Shown here: in pieces, positions 36,131 through 46,282 of the stretch
Layout: every line of letters begins with the position of its first letter
How positions within the stretch are numbered: the stretch's first letter is position 1
NCBI GenBank assembly: GCA_048058975.1
Contig: JBLLNP010000001.1
Coordinates: 186,001 to 250,000 of the forward strand
DNA length: 64,000 nucleotides
Source: RHLJ01 sp048058975
GTDB taxonomy: Bacteria > Bacteroidota > Rhodothermia > Balneolales > Balneolaceae
Direction of reading: 5' to 3'
Notes under the pieces: model-generated
Seen by the model: only the letters and a program-made list of their open reading frames with translations
What the model was told of the DNA's origin: nothing
The model's database searches: none
Program-made: the position numbers and the translations under genes

Positions 36131-38179
36131 CTACTTATCTAATTTTAATAAACGAGCGTTCACTGCGACAATCACAGTACTCAGAGACATAAGTCCTGCC
36201 CCAAGAGCAGGATTAAGAATAATGCCATAAGTGTATAAAACTCCGGCAGCCAAGGGGATGGCCACGGCATTATAGCCGGTAGCCCACCATAGATTTTGCA
36301 CCATTTTTTTGTAGGTCGCTTTGGCAAGGGCAACAAGTGCTGCTACATCCTTGGGATTGCTTTGCGTTAGAATAATATCGCCTGTCTCAACGGCTACATC
36401 AGAGCCTGCTCCGATGGCAATACCTACATCAGCTTGGGCAAGAGCCGGCGCATCATTCACACCATCACCTGTCATGGCAACTTTTAACCCACGGGATTGA
36501 ACCTCTTTGATTTTATCTGCTTTTTCGTTGGGCAGAACTTCAGCGAAGTAATCATCCAGACCAAGTTCTTTGGCTACATAAGCTGCCGTTTGTTTATTAT
36601 CGCCAGTGAGCATGATGCATTGAATGCCCATGTCATGGAGTTGTTCTATTGCTTTTCTGGAGTCTTCCCGAATAGTATCTCCAAGAGCAATAGCGCCAAT
36701 TAGCTTGTCTTCAGCAATGACAAATACGACTGTTTTCCCTTGAGAAGAGAGTGTTTGATATTCATCGTTTGGTTGGTCAATTCCTTGTTCTTCTAAATAG
36801 CCCGGGCTTACGACCTTGATGGATATCCCCTCAACTTTTCCTTCAATTCCTTTGCCTGTGATGGAATTAAAATCATCAATCTCAGACAAGTCATCGCTCG
36901 CATTCATGATCCCTTGAGCAATGGGGTGCTCGGAATTTTGTTCTAACGAAGCGGCTAATCGTAAGATTTGCTCATCGTTATAATCGCTTGAATAATTAAT
37001 GACATCGGTAACTTCAAACACCCCTTTGGTGAGTGTTCCGGTCTTATCAAAAATAACCGCTCCAAGGTTTCTTGCTTCTTCAAAAGCAGTACGGTTTCGG
37101 ATTAAAAATCCGTTCCCGGCTGCTAAATTGGTTGATACTGCCACTACTAAAGGCACAGCTAATCCAAGGGCGTGCGGACAGGCAATGACCATGACGGTTA
37201 CGGTTCGCTCTAAGGCAAAGACAAAATCTTCTGTGGTCAGCGCTGTCCAGACAAAGAAAGTGAGAAAACCCGCCCCAAGAGCAATTATGGTCAACCAGAA
37301 TGCAGCTCGGTTAGCGAGGTCTTGTGTTCTGGATTTACTGTCTTGAGCTTGGCGTACCAGATCAATCACTTGAGAGAGAAATGAATCTTTTCCAGTGCGG
37401 TTAATCTCAATCGTCAGAGAGCCTTCACCATTGAGGGAACCACCAATAACTTCATCGCCATCACTTTTGGTAACTGGTTTGGATTCCCCGGTCATGAGGG
37501 ATTCATTGACGGAGCTATTTCCCTTTATAACAACACCATCAGCAGGAATTTTTTCGCCGGGTTTAATGAGAACCCGATCCCCGCTTTTGAGATCTTCCAA
37601 AGCCACATCTTTAGTAGAGCCATCTTCCTGAAGAAGGTGAGCTTCAGAGGGCATCAATTTGGCAAGCTCTTCCAAGGCTTTGGAGGCGCTCATTACTGAT
37701 TTCATTTCGATATAGTGCCCGATCAGCATGATATCAACCAGGGTAACCAGCTCCCAAAAGAAGATTTTTCCTTCTACAAAAAAAACAACCATTGTGCTGT
37801 AAACATAGGCTGTAGTAATGGCGATGGCGATTAGTGTCATCATGCCGGGCTGTCTTCTCTTTAACTCATCCACTAGTCCTTTGAGGAATGGCCAGCCACC
37901 ATAAAAGAACACCAGACTGGATAGCACAAAGGAGGTATAGAGATCACCTGTGAATGCGAGTGTATCTCGCAATCCAAGAAAGCCTTGAATCATAGGTGAC
38001 AAAGCAATAATCGGCAGACTTAAAGCCAGAGAAATCCAGAACCGCTTTATAAAGTCCTGCGCCATATGTGCATGGTGGTCGTGATGGTTGTGACCTCCTG
38101 AATCTTCACCATGACCGGAATGGTCGTGGTGTTCATGATTAGTAGCTTTGTGATTATGTTCAGAATGATTATGGTTCAT
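36131..38179 (-). CDS. copB: CopB-type copper-transporting P-type ATPase (P1B-3)
   Basis: A 682-residue P1B ATPase. The first 40 residues are extremely His-rich (HNHSEHNHKATNHEHHDHSG; metal-binding N-terminus). The membrane motif is CPH (ACPHALGLAVP at residues 334-336) rather than CPC, the signature of the CopB (P1B-3) class that exports copper. MTGES near residue 230, DKTGTLTKG near 379 and GDGVNDAPALAQ are all present, and membrane helices are complete. Size and features match CopB of other bacteria. It follows the DUF3347 gene by 10 bases in the cus-like operon. Confidence 0.93.
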   Translation of the reverse strand: MNHNHSEHNHKATNHEHHDHSGHGEDSGGHNHHDHHAHMAQDFIKRFWISLALSLPIIALSPMIQGFLGLRDTLAFTGDLYTSFVLSSLVFFYGGWPFLKGLVDELKRRQPGMMTLIAIAITTAYVYSTMVVFFVEGKIFFWELVTLVDIMLIGHYIEMKSVMSASKALEELAKLMPSEAHLLQEDGSTKDVALEDLKSGDRVLIKPGEKIPADGVVIKGNSSVNESLMTGESKPVTKSDGDEVIGGSLNGEGSLTIEINRTGKDSFLSQVIDLVRQAQDSKSRTQDLANRAAFWLTIIALGAGFLTFFVWTALTTEDFVFALERTVTVMVIACPHALGLAVPLVVAVSTNLAAGNGFLIRNRTAFEEARNLGAVIFDKTGTLTKGVFEVTDVINYSSDYNDEQILRLAASLEQNSEHPIAQGIMNASDDLSEIDDFNSITGKGIEGKVEGISIKVVSPGYLEEQGIDQPNDEYQTLSSQGKTVVFVIAEDKLIGAIALGDTIREDSRKAIEQLHDMGIQCIMLTGDNKQTAAYVAKELGLDDYFAEVLPNEKADKIKEVQSRGLKVAMTGDGVNDAPALAQADVGIAIGAGSDVAVETGDIILTQSNPKDVAALVALAKATYKKMVQNLWWATGYNAVAIPLAAGVLYTYGIILNPALGAGLMSLSTVIVAVNARLLKLDK

Positions 38180-38189
38180 AATAGCTCCG

Positions 38190-38705
38190 TTACTCTATTT
38201 TAGTTACCGTTTCCCCACACTTGTGCATCATTTGGCCATAAAATGGATTGGCGATTTTTTCTTCGTCACTAATCCATTTAGCACCATCCCCATTGTTGGC
38301 CATCGGACAGAATTGAACAAACAAAGAGGGATGCTCGTAATTCTGATTTTCAAGAGCGGTTAGTAACTCTTTGGAGATATCGACAAAGGCATCGCGAAAA
38401 GATTCTATAGTTTGCGAGCTATCAGCCGAAGCAAGGGCTTTCAGCATCATACCATGATGATTCTGATGTTTCGCTGCATGTTCCTGATGATTATTCATTT
38501 CATTATTGCTGCGAACTTCCTGTGCAAAATCATTAAATACGGTTTTCGCTTTCTCTAAATTATCATTAACGAGCGCATTTTTCATCCCCAGATAGTGCTC
38601 AATCAGGATATCAAGGTGACCATTATGGCTATGAGGTTCTTGTTGAGCTTGTGCCGGATTAGCAAGAAAAAGAGTGGCGATAATTAGGGTATATACAGTT
38701 TTCAT
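38190..38705 (-). CDS. Exported DUF3347 protein (copper operon)
   Basis: A 171-residue exported protein: signal peptide (LIIATLFLANPAQA) and a helical DUF3347 domain. It ends with VQFCPMANNGDGAKWISD and MHKCGETVTKIE. The same ending, in a close variant, forms the C-terminus of the CusB-like protein encoded just upstream, so one is likely derived from the other. Conserved His, Cys and Met residues suggest copper binding. It lies 11 bases after cusB and 10 bases before copB. Confidence 0.85.
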   Translation of the reverse strand: MKTVYTLIIATLFLANPAQAQQEPHSHNGHLDILIEHYLGMKNALVNDNLEKAKTVFNDFAQEVRSNNEMNNHQEHAAKHQNHHGMMLKALASADSSQTIESFRDAFVDISKELLTALENQNYEHPSLFVQFCPMANNGDGAKWISDEEKIANPFYGQMMHKCGETVTKIE

Positions 38706-38716
38706 AAGTAGAGTTA

Positions 38717-40543
38717 CTAAGGGTTGAATTCAATTTTTGTAATGGTTTCGCCGCAGTTATGCATTTGCGAACCGAAATAAGGATTGGCAATTTCTTCTTG
38801 ATCGCTGAGCCAGTAGGCTCCTTCGCCATCATTGCTCATGGGGCAGAATTGTTGATAGAACACACCAGAAACCTCAAAGTGCTTAACTACCTCGATGAGT
38901 TTGGGAGACAGCTCTGAAAAAGCAGCTCGTTGAGCTTCAATGGAAGAGTTTTTAATTTCTTCGATGTGCGCTGTTAACTCACTCAAAAATCTCATCCACT
39001 CGTTGTGAGTGTCACCTTGTAGCAGCGACATATCAACCGCAGATAGTGACTCCAACATGTTAGTTGCCGAGGAACTGGCTTTGGTTTGATCGGTTGCTAC
39101 CAGGGCATTTTTCAGATCTAAATACTCTTCAATTACCGATTGTAACTGTGTGTTGAAGGCTTCAGGGACGGTGGTATTTTCAGCGGATTGATGCCCGGAA
39201 TGATCTTCAGTTGCAGTAGGAACTGTGTTGCCAGTTGATGCTTCGGAATCACTTGGCATGGTATGCCCTTCGTGTCCGGTACGGTTTGCGCCTGATCCGG
39301 GATTGCGGTTCATCATGCTCAGCTTATCTGCGAGTTGAGCTGCGCTATCGAGCTTAAAGGTTCCGTTGGTAACGACCTGTTCACCTTCTTCAAGACCTTC
39401 CAGAACGATGTATTGATCTCCTACTCGTTCTCCTAGCACAATTTCGCGTGCAGCAAATGTTGGTTCTGGTGTTTCAGGTTTTTGCACAAAAACTACTGAT
39501 CTGGTTCCTGTCCAGAGAACGGCTGATCTTGGAATTAAAAGTTGACGATTCTCGCCAACAGATGCATTAAGAACCCCTTCGACTAGCATATTTGGTTTTA
39601 ACTGGTTTTGTGGATTTTCAGCTTCCACCCGAACCTTGAGTGACCGTGAATTATCCTGAAGGGATGGGTCGATATACTCGACAATTCCCGTGAACGCTTT
39701 ACCGGGATATGAAGCTGTTGTGAAACGGATTTCTTGACCCATTTCAAGAATAGACACATTAGATTCATAGGCATCAAACATCACCCACACCGAGGATAGA
39801 TCAGCCACACGATACATTAAAGAGCCTGCCATTATATGTTGTTGGCGCTGAACGTTTATCTTCTGTACGAAACCAGATACCGGAGAAACAATATCCACGT
39901 TTTCCATTACTTTATTACCGGTTTCGATTTCATCAATGGTGGAATGGGGCAGTTCCCAGAGCTCTAATTTTTTTCTTGCGGCCTGATACAGCACCGGATT
40001 TTGCTCTTTGTATTTTGCAGTCTCAAATAGCTCTTGTTGTGCAGCGATTAATTCCGGGGAATAAATGGAAGCGACCCGTTCACCCTCTTCCACAAAGTCA
40101 CCTTCAAAATCGATGTATAATTCAATAATTCTTCCGGAAATATGCGAAGTGATTGCAGAACTTATATTTTGATTTACAGCTACTTTTCCCGGAAGCCGAA
40201 TGGTAGAAATAGCCCTGTTCCTTAAAACAGGCGAAGTTTCGATCTCTGCGAGCTTCATAGCCGCTTGGGTCATTACCAGATCATTTGGACCCGCCTCGCT
40301 GGATGTATTATCCGCAGGAATAAGTTCCATCCCACAAATTGGGCAGTTTCCTGGTTCGTTTTGTCGGATTTGCGGATGCATACTACAGGTGTAGATAATT
40401 TCTCCATCTTCGTTGGTATGAACTTCTGAAATATGTTCATCTATGGTTTGTGGCTCTGAATCTCCGCGGAATAACAAAGCTCCGATAAGGATACCGGTGA
40501 TTCCTACGGCAGTATAAACGAGGATTTTTTTTAAGTTTTTCAT
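38717..40543 (-). CDS. cusB: CusB-type RND periplasmic adaptor with heavy-metal-binding and DUF3347 domains
   Basis: A 608-residue adaptor. I start at the ATG 40543 (MKNLKKILVYTAVGITGI membrane anchor); the longer frame from 40594 would overlap cusC by 40 bases and adds a Gln/Thr-rich non-signal sequence. Residues about 50-80 contain the heavy-metal-binding domain CSMHPQIRQNEPGNCPICGM. The barrel-sandwich and membrane-proximal domains of CusB occupy about 100-390 (SGRIIELYIDFEGDFVEEGE, then SPVSGFVQKINVQ). The C-terminal 150 residues are a DUF3347 domain repeating the sequence of the next gene (QFCPMSNDGEGAYW). A His/Met-rich linker joins them. Confidence 0.92.
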   Translation of the reverse strand: MKNLKKILVYTAVGITGILIGALLFRGDSEPQTIDEHISEVHTNEDGEIIYTCSMHPQIRQNEPGNCPICGMELIPADNTSSEAGPNDLVMTQAAMKLAEIETSPVLRNRAISTIRLPGKVAVNQNISSAITSHISGRIIELYIDFEGDFVEEGERVASIYSPELIAAQQELFETAKYKEQNPVLYQAARKKLELWELPHSTIDEIETGNKVMENVDIVSPVSGFVQKINVQRQQHIMAGSLMYRVADLSSVWVMFDAYESNVSILEMGQEIRFTTASYPGKAFTGIVEYIDPSLQDNSRSLKVRVEAENPQNQLKPNMLVEGVLNASVGENRQLLIPRSAVLWTGTRSVVFVQKPETPEPTFAAREIVLGERVGDQYIVLEGLEEGEQVVTNGTFKLDSAAQLADKLSMMNRNPGSGANRTGHEGHTMPSDSEASTGNTVPTATEDHSGHQSAENTTVPEAFNTQLQSVIEEYLDLKNALVATDQTKASSSATNMLESLSAVDMSLLQGDTHNEWMRFLSELTAHIEEIKNSSIEAQRAAFSELSPKLIEVVKHFEVSGVFYQQFCPMSNDGEGAYWLSDQEEIANPYFGSQMHNCGETITKIEFNP

Positions 40544-40553
40544 GAATTTTTGA

Positions 40554-41834
40554 TTAGTAATTAATGTCTTCTGAAGTTGTGTTTTGTTCGCCACTCAGGT
40601 ATCGGAGGTAGCTCATTGCCTGAAATTCATCAGCCTTGGCTTTTACTCGTTCCAGCTCGTAAGTAAATCGTTTTCGCTCCAGTCTCAGGATTTCTTCAAA
40701 TTGAGAATTGTCGGAAGCATACGATTGGAGTAGAATATTTACAGCCTGTTGTACTCGCTGTATTTGTTGCTCATCATAAAGTCTAAAACGTCGTTCAGCG
40801 TCTTCAAAATCGCGCATGGCGGTATAGAAACTCGTTTCCAGCTGATTTTCTCCGGCTATGATTCTGTCTTGAGCAGCTGACCGCATTAACGTTGCCTCTT
40901 CAGCTTGCGCCCTGTATTTCCCCCTGAATAATGGGATTTTTACACTTAATCGAGCAATCCAGGCGTCTTTGCCATTGTCGGTTAATGAGGCGATATCATC
41001 CCGTTCGCCGATGGAGATATAATCCAAACCCAATCCAAAGAAAGGCAAACCGTTATTTTCAGCAATCTGGATGGCTGTTTCCGCAGCTTCTTCTTTATAA
41101 CGTAGCTGATTCAAGTTAGGATTATGAGCACTGATCTTATTCAACCATTCCTGTTCATCAAAGGGAAGCGCTGGGTATTTACTCAGTGATTCAGGTAAAA
41201 CAATCGTTTCTGCGGGTTCTGTGTTTCTGAGTTCATTAAACCGCTTGATCAGGAGCTCTTTATTATCCTCCATCAGCTGGATGTTAGTTTTTATATCTTC
41301 CTGTTCAATCTGGACTCGTAGTACATCCACTTGTGGTACAAGTCCGGTTTCATATTTCCGCACACTGATATTTACCAAAGTGTTTACAATTTCTAGATTT
41401 TCATTTGCCAGGCGAATCTGCTCCTGAATCTCAAACAGTGTTGCCCAAAGCTGCTCCATATTGTAAAACAGACGATTACGTTGTTCCTGAAATTGTTCGA
41501 ACTTTGCCTTAGCATTAAGAATGCTTGCTGTTTCTCGATCAGCCAGAGAACCGAACCAAGGGAACATCTGGGTAGCCGAGAGCCGCGCCTTTTGTGGTCC
41601 AAGCCGCGTTTCTACCGGGCTGATGAAGTATGCAAAAGCAAGTTCAGGATCAGGAAGCGCACGTACCTGTGGCGCTTTTTGGAGTGCAGCCTGATACTCG
41701 TTATAAGAGGCTCTTAACTCAGGGTTGTTTTGTGCAGCTTCGATCTTGTACTCGTCAAGACTTTGGGCTGATCCAGTTTGAGCGACAATCAACAGCAATA
41801 AAAGCGTTGAGATTATTCTTAGTTTGATTTTCAT
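40554..41834 (-). CDS. cusC: CusC-type outer-membrane factor (TolC family)
   Basis: A 426-residue TolC-like protein: signal peptide (LLLLLIVAQTGSAQ), then two OEP repeats (residues about 30-210 and 220-415) rich in amphipathic helices, with the typical NPELRASYNEYQAALQ start and ENQLETSFYTAMRDFEDAE in the second half. It overlaps cusA by four bases (ATGA) and ends 11 bases before the cusB start. The C-terminal sequence LRYLSGEQNT is usual for Bacteroidota-type CusC proteins. Forms the outer-membrane exit duct of the copper/silver pump. Confidence 0.9.
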   Translation of the reverse strand: MKIKLRIISTLLLLLIVAQTGSAQSLDEYKIEAAQNNPELRASYNEYQAALQKAPQVRALPDPELAFAYFISPVETRLGPQKARLSATQMFPWFGSLADRETASILNAKAKFEQFQEQRNRLFYNMEQLWATLFEIQEQIRLANENLEIVNTLVNISVRKYETGLVPQVDVLRVQIEQEDIKTNIQLMEDNKELLIKRFNELRNTEPAETIVLPESLSKYPALPFDEQEWLNKISAHNPNLNQLRYKEEAAETAIQIAENNGLPFFGLGLDYISIGERDDIASLTDNGKDAWIARLSVKIPLFRGKYRAQAEEATLMRSAAQDRIIAGENQLETSFYTAMRDFEDAERRFRLYDEQQIQRVQQAVNILLQSYASDNSQFEEILRLERKRFTYELERVKAKADEFQAMSYLRYLSGEQNTTSEDINY

Positions 41835-44800
41835 TTCTTCAAACTCCTTTTGAGGTTAAATTCTTTCCAAAATGCGTAGAGGACTGGTACTACAAACAGT
41901 GTGATAATTTGAAGAAGCATTCCTCCCACACTTGGTATAGCCATAGGTACCATAATGTCGGCTCCGCGCCCGGTTGACGTGAGTACTGGCAACAATGCCA
42001 AAATGGTGGTGGCGGTGGTCATGAGCGTAGGACGAATTCTTCGGGAACTGGCTTCAACGACTACCGCTTTGATTGCTTCTATGGATTCTGGCTTCTTTTT
42101 ATCGAATAATTGATCGAGATAGGTTGCCATTACAACACCACCATCGGAAGCCACTCCAAACAATGCAATAAAACCTACCCATACTGCCACACTTAGATTC
42201 ACGGTGCCCATTTGGAAGAGGTCGCGCATGTTTTGACCAAATAGTTCGAAATTTAAAAACCAGGGTTCGCCATACAACCAAACCAAGAAAAAGCCACCTG
42301 CCCAGGCCACAAAAATGGAGGTGAAAATCATACTGGTTGTAGCAGCCGATTTAAACTGGAAGTACATCACTAGAAAAATGGCGATTAAAGCGATGGGTAG
42401 AATAATCCCCAATCGCTTTTCAGCTCGAACCTGATTTTCATAATTACCGGCGAATTCGAAGCTGATTCCGGGAGGCACCATCAAAGAGCCGTCTGCGATA
42501 AATTGTTGGATAGTCTGTTGAGCATTTTGCACCACTTCTACTTCCGCAAAAGTATCGGTCTTGTCGAAAATCACATATCCGATTAAGAAAGTATCTTCAC
42601 TTTTAATGGCTTGAGGTCCTCGGCGGAACTCAATACTTGCAAGTTGAGATAGTGGAATCTGTGCACCGGTTTTGGTGGGGACTAATAACTCGGAAATAGC
42701 TTCAGGACTATCTCTGAATTCTCTTGCGTACCGAACGCGAATGGGATAACGTTCCCTGCCTTCAATCGAAGTAGAAACGGGCATTCCACCGATCCCAACC
42801 GTTACGAAATGTTGTACATCCTCTACAGTGAGTCCATATCGGGCAAGTTGGGTACGATCCCAGTTTATTTCCAGATAGGGCTTTCCTACAATACGATCTG
42901 CGAAAACAGAGGCAGGGTTTACTCCTGATGTTTGTTTTAATACCTCTTCAAGTTGAAGGCCAAATGCCTCAATAGTTTTCAGGTCAGGTCCTTTTACTTT
43001 AATTCCCATAGGGGCTCTCATCCCAGATTGCAACATCACCAAACGTGTTTGAATGGGTTGGAGTTTTGGGGCTGATGTGGTTCCCGGAATTCTGGCAGCG
43101 GAAACGATTTCATCCCAAATATCGTCCGGAGATTGAATGTGATCGCGCCATTGGCGGAAATACTTACCATCTGAATCAGGAATGAGTTCTCCAATCTCAT
43201 CCAGAACAAATTCATCGTTTTCATCAACTCTGAATCTGATTCTGCGACCGTCTTCGTTCGTTTTATATTCCGATTTATACTCAATCAGGTTTTCATACAT
43301 GGAGATTGGAGCCGGGTCGAGGGCAGAATTTGTTCGCCCCATCTTACCCACTACGTTTTCAACTTCCGGGATGGCCGAGACCGCCATATCAATTTTCTGC
43401 ATTACGTCCAGCGCTTCTTCCATCCCGGCATGAGGCATGGTAGTTGGCATGAGCAGGAAAGCTCCTTCATCCAGCGCAGGCATAAACTCTTTGCCAAGCC
43501 CGGGGAAGGTTTCTTCAGCGGCAGACCAGACACGGGTATTTTCAAGCCCGGTTTTCCCGATAATTCCAAATACAGAACCGAATCCCAGCCATATGACGAT
43601 TCCAAGAATCACAAACATAGTTGGGATGGATAAAAAGGCAAGTTTATGATCCAGAGCCCAGGATATGAGCGTTTCATAATATCGGATTACCAGCCAGAAA
43701 CTCAGCAGAATTATCCCAATCAATACAATCACAAAGAAGAGATTCCATGTGAACGCTGTGGATGGGCCTAGTGGGAGCCAGTATTGAGTGAGTAGCCACG
43801 TAACTATGATGACACTTAGCGCATTATTGAGAAAGAGCGATCTTTTTTTATAGCCTTCAGAAAGGAACAGAGTGAGACCGTTAATAATCCCGAAGCCGAT
43901 GATGGCAAATCCCGCCCAGAGAGGCCCGACAAAAAGCACAATGATTCCACCGGTTACCAGCACCGAATTCCAGGACAGTTTTATCCATCGTTTGTCGATG
44001 CGGATCGAAAACAACCAATGCGCAAAAGGAGGGATCAATGTTATAGCAATGATGATGGATGCTATGAGCGCAAAGGTTTTGGTGTAGGCCAACGGCTTGA
44101 ACAGTTTTCCCTCGGAAGCCACCATCGTAAATACGGGTAGAAAACTGATAATCGTAGTTGTTACAGCTGTTAAAACCGCAGACGCAACCTCCGTGGTAGC
44201 GGTGTAAATTATCTCCAGCAACGATTCATGTTTGCTTCGATTCTCTATATGGCGAAGCATATTCTCTGACAGGATGACGCCCATATCCACAATGGTTCCG
44301 ATTGCAATGGCAATTCCTGAAAGTGCCACAATGTTTGCATCTATCCCACCGTACTTCATTGCAATGAAGGTCATAAGTACGGCAATGGGCAACATCGCTG
44401 AAATAAGAAAGGATGTGCGCAAGTTCATCACCATAATCACAATCACAATGATGGTGATCAAAATTTGAAGGGTGAGTGCTTCTTCCAGAGTTCCCAGCGT
44501 TTCCCCGATCAATTCCGAACGATCATAAAAAGGAACGATGGTTACCGTGGAAGTACGACCATCACCCAGTTCTTTTGAAGGTAAACCCGGGCTGATTTCT
44601 TCAATCGTAGCTTTCACATTATCAATTACCGCTTGTGGATTAGCTCCCTGCCGGGCTACCACAACAGCGCCAACCGCTTCAGCTCCTGCTTTATCAAGTG
44701 CACCTCGTCGCATAGCTGGTCCCATGGTAACAAAGGCCACATCTCTTAGTCGAATGGGCGTATTATCCACCACTTTAACAACCGACAGCTCAAGATCTTC

Positions 44801-45574
44801 GAGATTTTGTATATAGCCCAATCCGCGCACAAGATATTCCACATTATTTAATTCGATGGTCCGCGCTCCTACATCAACATTACTTTTACGAACAGCATTG
44901 AATACATCCGTGAGCGAAACCCCATAACTTTGTAGCGTATTTGGGTTCACTTCCACCTGATATTCTTTAACAAATCCACCAATGGGCGAAACCTCGGCCA
45001 CACCCTGAGCTCCTGACAATGCGTAGCCCACAAAATAGTCTTGAATGGATCGCAATTCCTGAAGATCCCATCCACCTGCGGGTTTACCTTCCTCATCCCG
45101 ACCTTCGAGGGTATACCAGAATACTTGTCCTAGCGCTGTAGCATCCGGACCTAGTGCAGGTTGAACGCCCTCGGGCAGAGTCCCGCCAGGTAAGGAATTT
45201 AATTTCTCAAGAATTCGGGAGCGGCTCCAGTAGAAATCAATGTCCTCTTCGAAGATCACATAAATACTTGAAAATCCTAAAATAGAGGAGCTACGAACGG
45301 TTTTTATGCCCGGAACGGTGAGCAATTGGGTGGTTAGCGGGTATGTGATTTGATCTTCGACATCTTGTGGCGATTGTCCCGTCCATTCGGTGTAAACAAT
45401 TTGTTGATTCTCTCCCAAATCGGGAATGGCATCCACAGGAACGGGGTCGCTAGGCAAAGATCCAATACTCCACCCAAATGGAGATACTACAATGCCCCAG
45501 CCAACCAGAAGTAGTAATAGTAGAACAGCTACGAGCTTGTTCTCGAGAAAGAAACGTATGGTTTTATTCAACAT
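41831..45574 (-). CDS. cusA: CusA-type copper/silver RND efflux pump
   Basis: A 1247-residue inner-membrane RND pump, longer than E. coli CusA (1047) because of loop insertions, for example a Lys/Glu-rich stretch near residues 775-830 and extra segments near TM6. I use ATG 45574 (MLNKTIRFFLENK); ATG 45610 would add 12 residues without hydrophobic character. TM4 carries GIAIAIGTIVDMGVILSENM, the monovalent Cu/Ag-type version of the HME motif, in contrast to the CzcA-type motif in the other pump at 25050. Met-rich hints (GMRAPMGIKVKGP) support copper. It heads a tripartite system with cusC and cusB. Confidence 0.94.
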   Translation of the reverse strand: MLNKTIRFFLENKLVAVLLLLLLVGWGIVVSPFGWSIGSLPSDPVPVDAIPDLGENQQIVYTEWTGQSPQDVEDQITYPLTTQLLTVPGIKTVRSSSILGFSSIYVIFEEDIDFYWSRSRILEKLNSLPGGTLPEGVQPALGPDATALGQVFWYTLEGRDEEGKPAGGWDLQELRSIQDYFVGYALSGAQGVAEVSPIGGFVKEYQVEVNPNTLQSYGVSLTDVFNAVRKSNVDVGARTIELNNVEYLVRGLGYIQNLEDLELSVVKVVDNTPIRLRDVAFVTMGPAMRRGALDKAGAEAVGAVVVARQGANPQAVIDNVKATIEEISPGLPSKELGDGRTSTVTIVPFYDRSELIGETLGTLEEALTLQILITIIVIVIMVMNLRTSFLISAMLPIAVLMTFIAMKYGGIDANIVALSGIAIAIGTIVDMGVILSENMLRHIENRSKHESLLEIIYTATTEVASAVLTAVTTTIISFLPVFTMVASEGKLFKPLAYTKTFALIASIIIAITLIPPFAHWLFSIRIDKRWIKLSWNSVLVTGGIIVLFVGPLWAGFAIIGFGIINGLTLFLSEGYKKRSLFLNNALSVIIVTWLLTQYWLPLGPSTAFTWNLFFVIVLIGIILLSFWLVIRYYETLISWALDHKLAFLSIPTMFVILGIVIWLGFGSVFGIIGKTGLENTRVWSAAEETFPGLGKEFMPALDEGAFLLMPTTMPHAGMEEALDVMQKIDMAVSAIPEVENVVGKMGRTNSALDPAPISMYENLIEYKSEYKTNEDGRRIRFRVDENDEFVLDEIGELIPDSDGKYFRQWRDHIQSPDDIWDEIVSAARIPGTTSAPKLQPIQTRLVMLQSGMRAPMGIKVKGPDLKTIEAFGLQLEEVLKQTSGVNPASVFADRIVGKPYLEINWDRTQLARYGLTVEDVQHFVTVGIGGMPVSTSIEGRERYPIRVRYAREFRDSPEAISELLVPTKTGAQIPLSQLASIEFRRGPQAIKSEDTFLIGYVIFDKTDTFAEVEVVQNAQQTIQQFIADGSLMVPPGISFEFAGNYENQVRAEKRLGIILPIALIAIFLVMYFQFKSAATTSMIFTSIFVAWAGGFFLVWLYGEPWFLNFELFGQNMRDLFQMGTVNLSVAVWVGFIALFGVASDGGVVMATYLDQLFDKKKPESIEAIKAVVVEASSRRIRPTLMTTATTILALLPVLTSTGRGADIMVPMAIPSVGGMLLQIITLFVVPVLYAFWKEFNLKRSLKK

Positions 45575-45698
45575 GATTTCTGAATTAGAGATATAAGCTG
45601 AGCCAAACACTCAGCATTTGAAATAGTGGAAAAGCCGAAATACCTGTTGTTCAGGCGTACCTTTTCCAAGGCTTGTTCAAGCCGAAGACTATTTTATC

Positions 45699-46157
45699 TC
45701 AAATCAAAAAGGACTCATTCGCCAAGAAAATATCAGGTGGCGAGTAAGAGGAGAAACTCCAAATAGGAGGGGGGGTGATTACTTTAAAAGAGTATTGAAG
45801 TCCAGATATGTCAAGAAGGGAAGTTGCTAACGGTATCTTAATGCTTACCGTTGATGAACCTAGAACTGCATGTTCAATATTACTACTTTGAAGAAATACG
45901 CAGTTACAATCTATTAATACATCGCAGTTTTTATCAGGTGATGTATCTAATGCATCAAAATCCTGTGTATCACAATGTTCAGTATCTTGAGAATGCATAT
46001 CATCCATTTGCATGGACATAGTTTCATGACTCTCAACCATATTCATGTCCATCATATCACACCAAAGCATGAGTTCTTGTGCTGGCACAAGCATAGTAAT
46101 ACTAAGCATAAAGCTCAGAATTATGTATGAAAAGCTATGTGATCGGAGTTTATTCAC
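45699..46157 (-). CDS. Small exported Met/Asp-rich protein at head of cus operon
   Basis: A 152-residue protein: N-terminal hydrophobic segment (IILSFMLSITMLVPAQE), then a Met-, Asp-, His-rich stretch (DMMDMNMVESHETM, then MSMQMDDMHSQDTEHCD) typical of copper or silver ligands, then a Cys-containing segment (NCDVLIDCNCVF) and a Ser-rich tail. It precedes cusA by 124 bases on the minus strand and is the first gene of the copper operon. Its counterpart in the other metal operon is a His-rich protein of the same length. No named family recognised; a periplasmic copper-binding role is inferred from composition. Confidence 0.6.
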   Translation of the reverse strand: MNKLRSHSFSYIILSFMLSITMLVPAQELMLWCDMMDMNMVESHETMSMQMDDMHSQDTEHCDTQDFDALDTSPDKNCDVLIDCNCVFLQSSNIEHAVLGSSTVSIKIPLATSLLDISGLQYSFKVITPPPIWSFSSYSPPDIFLANESFLI

Positions 46158-46282
46158 AATTCAATGTTACTAAATCAGAATGTAATTAGAAAGGGTTCAT
46201 AAAATCTTACACACTTTTTGTGAAATTTTATAAATCATTATTTAGACCCAAAACCTTTGTAACTCAAGCTGGATTCCTTTAG

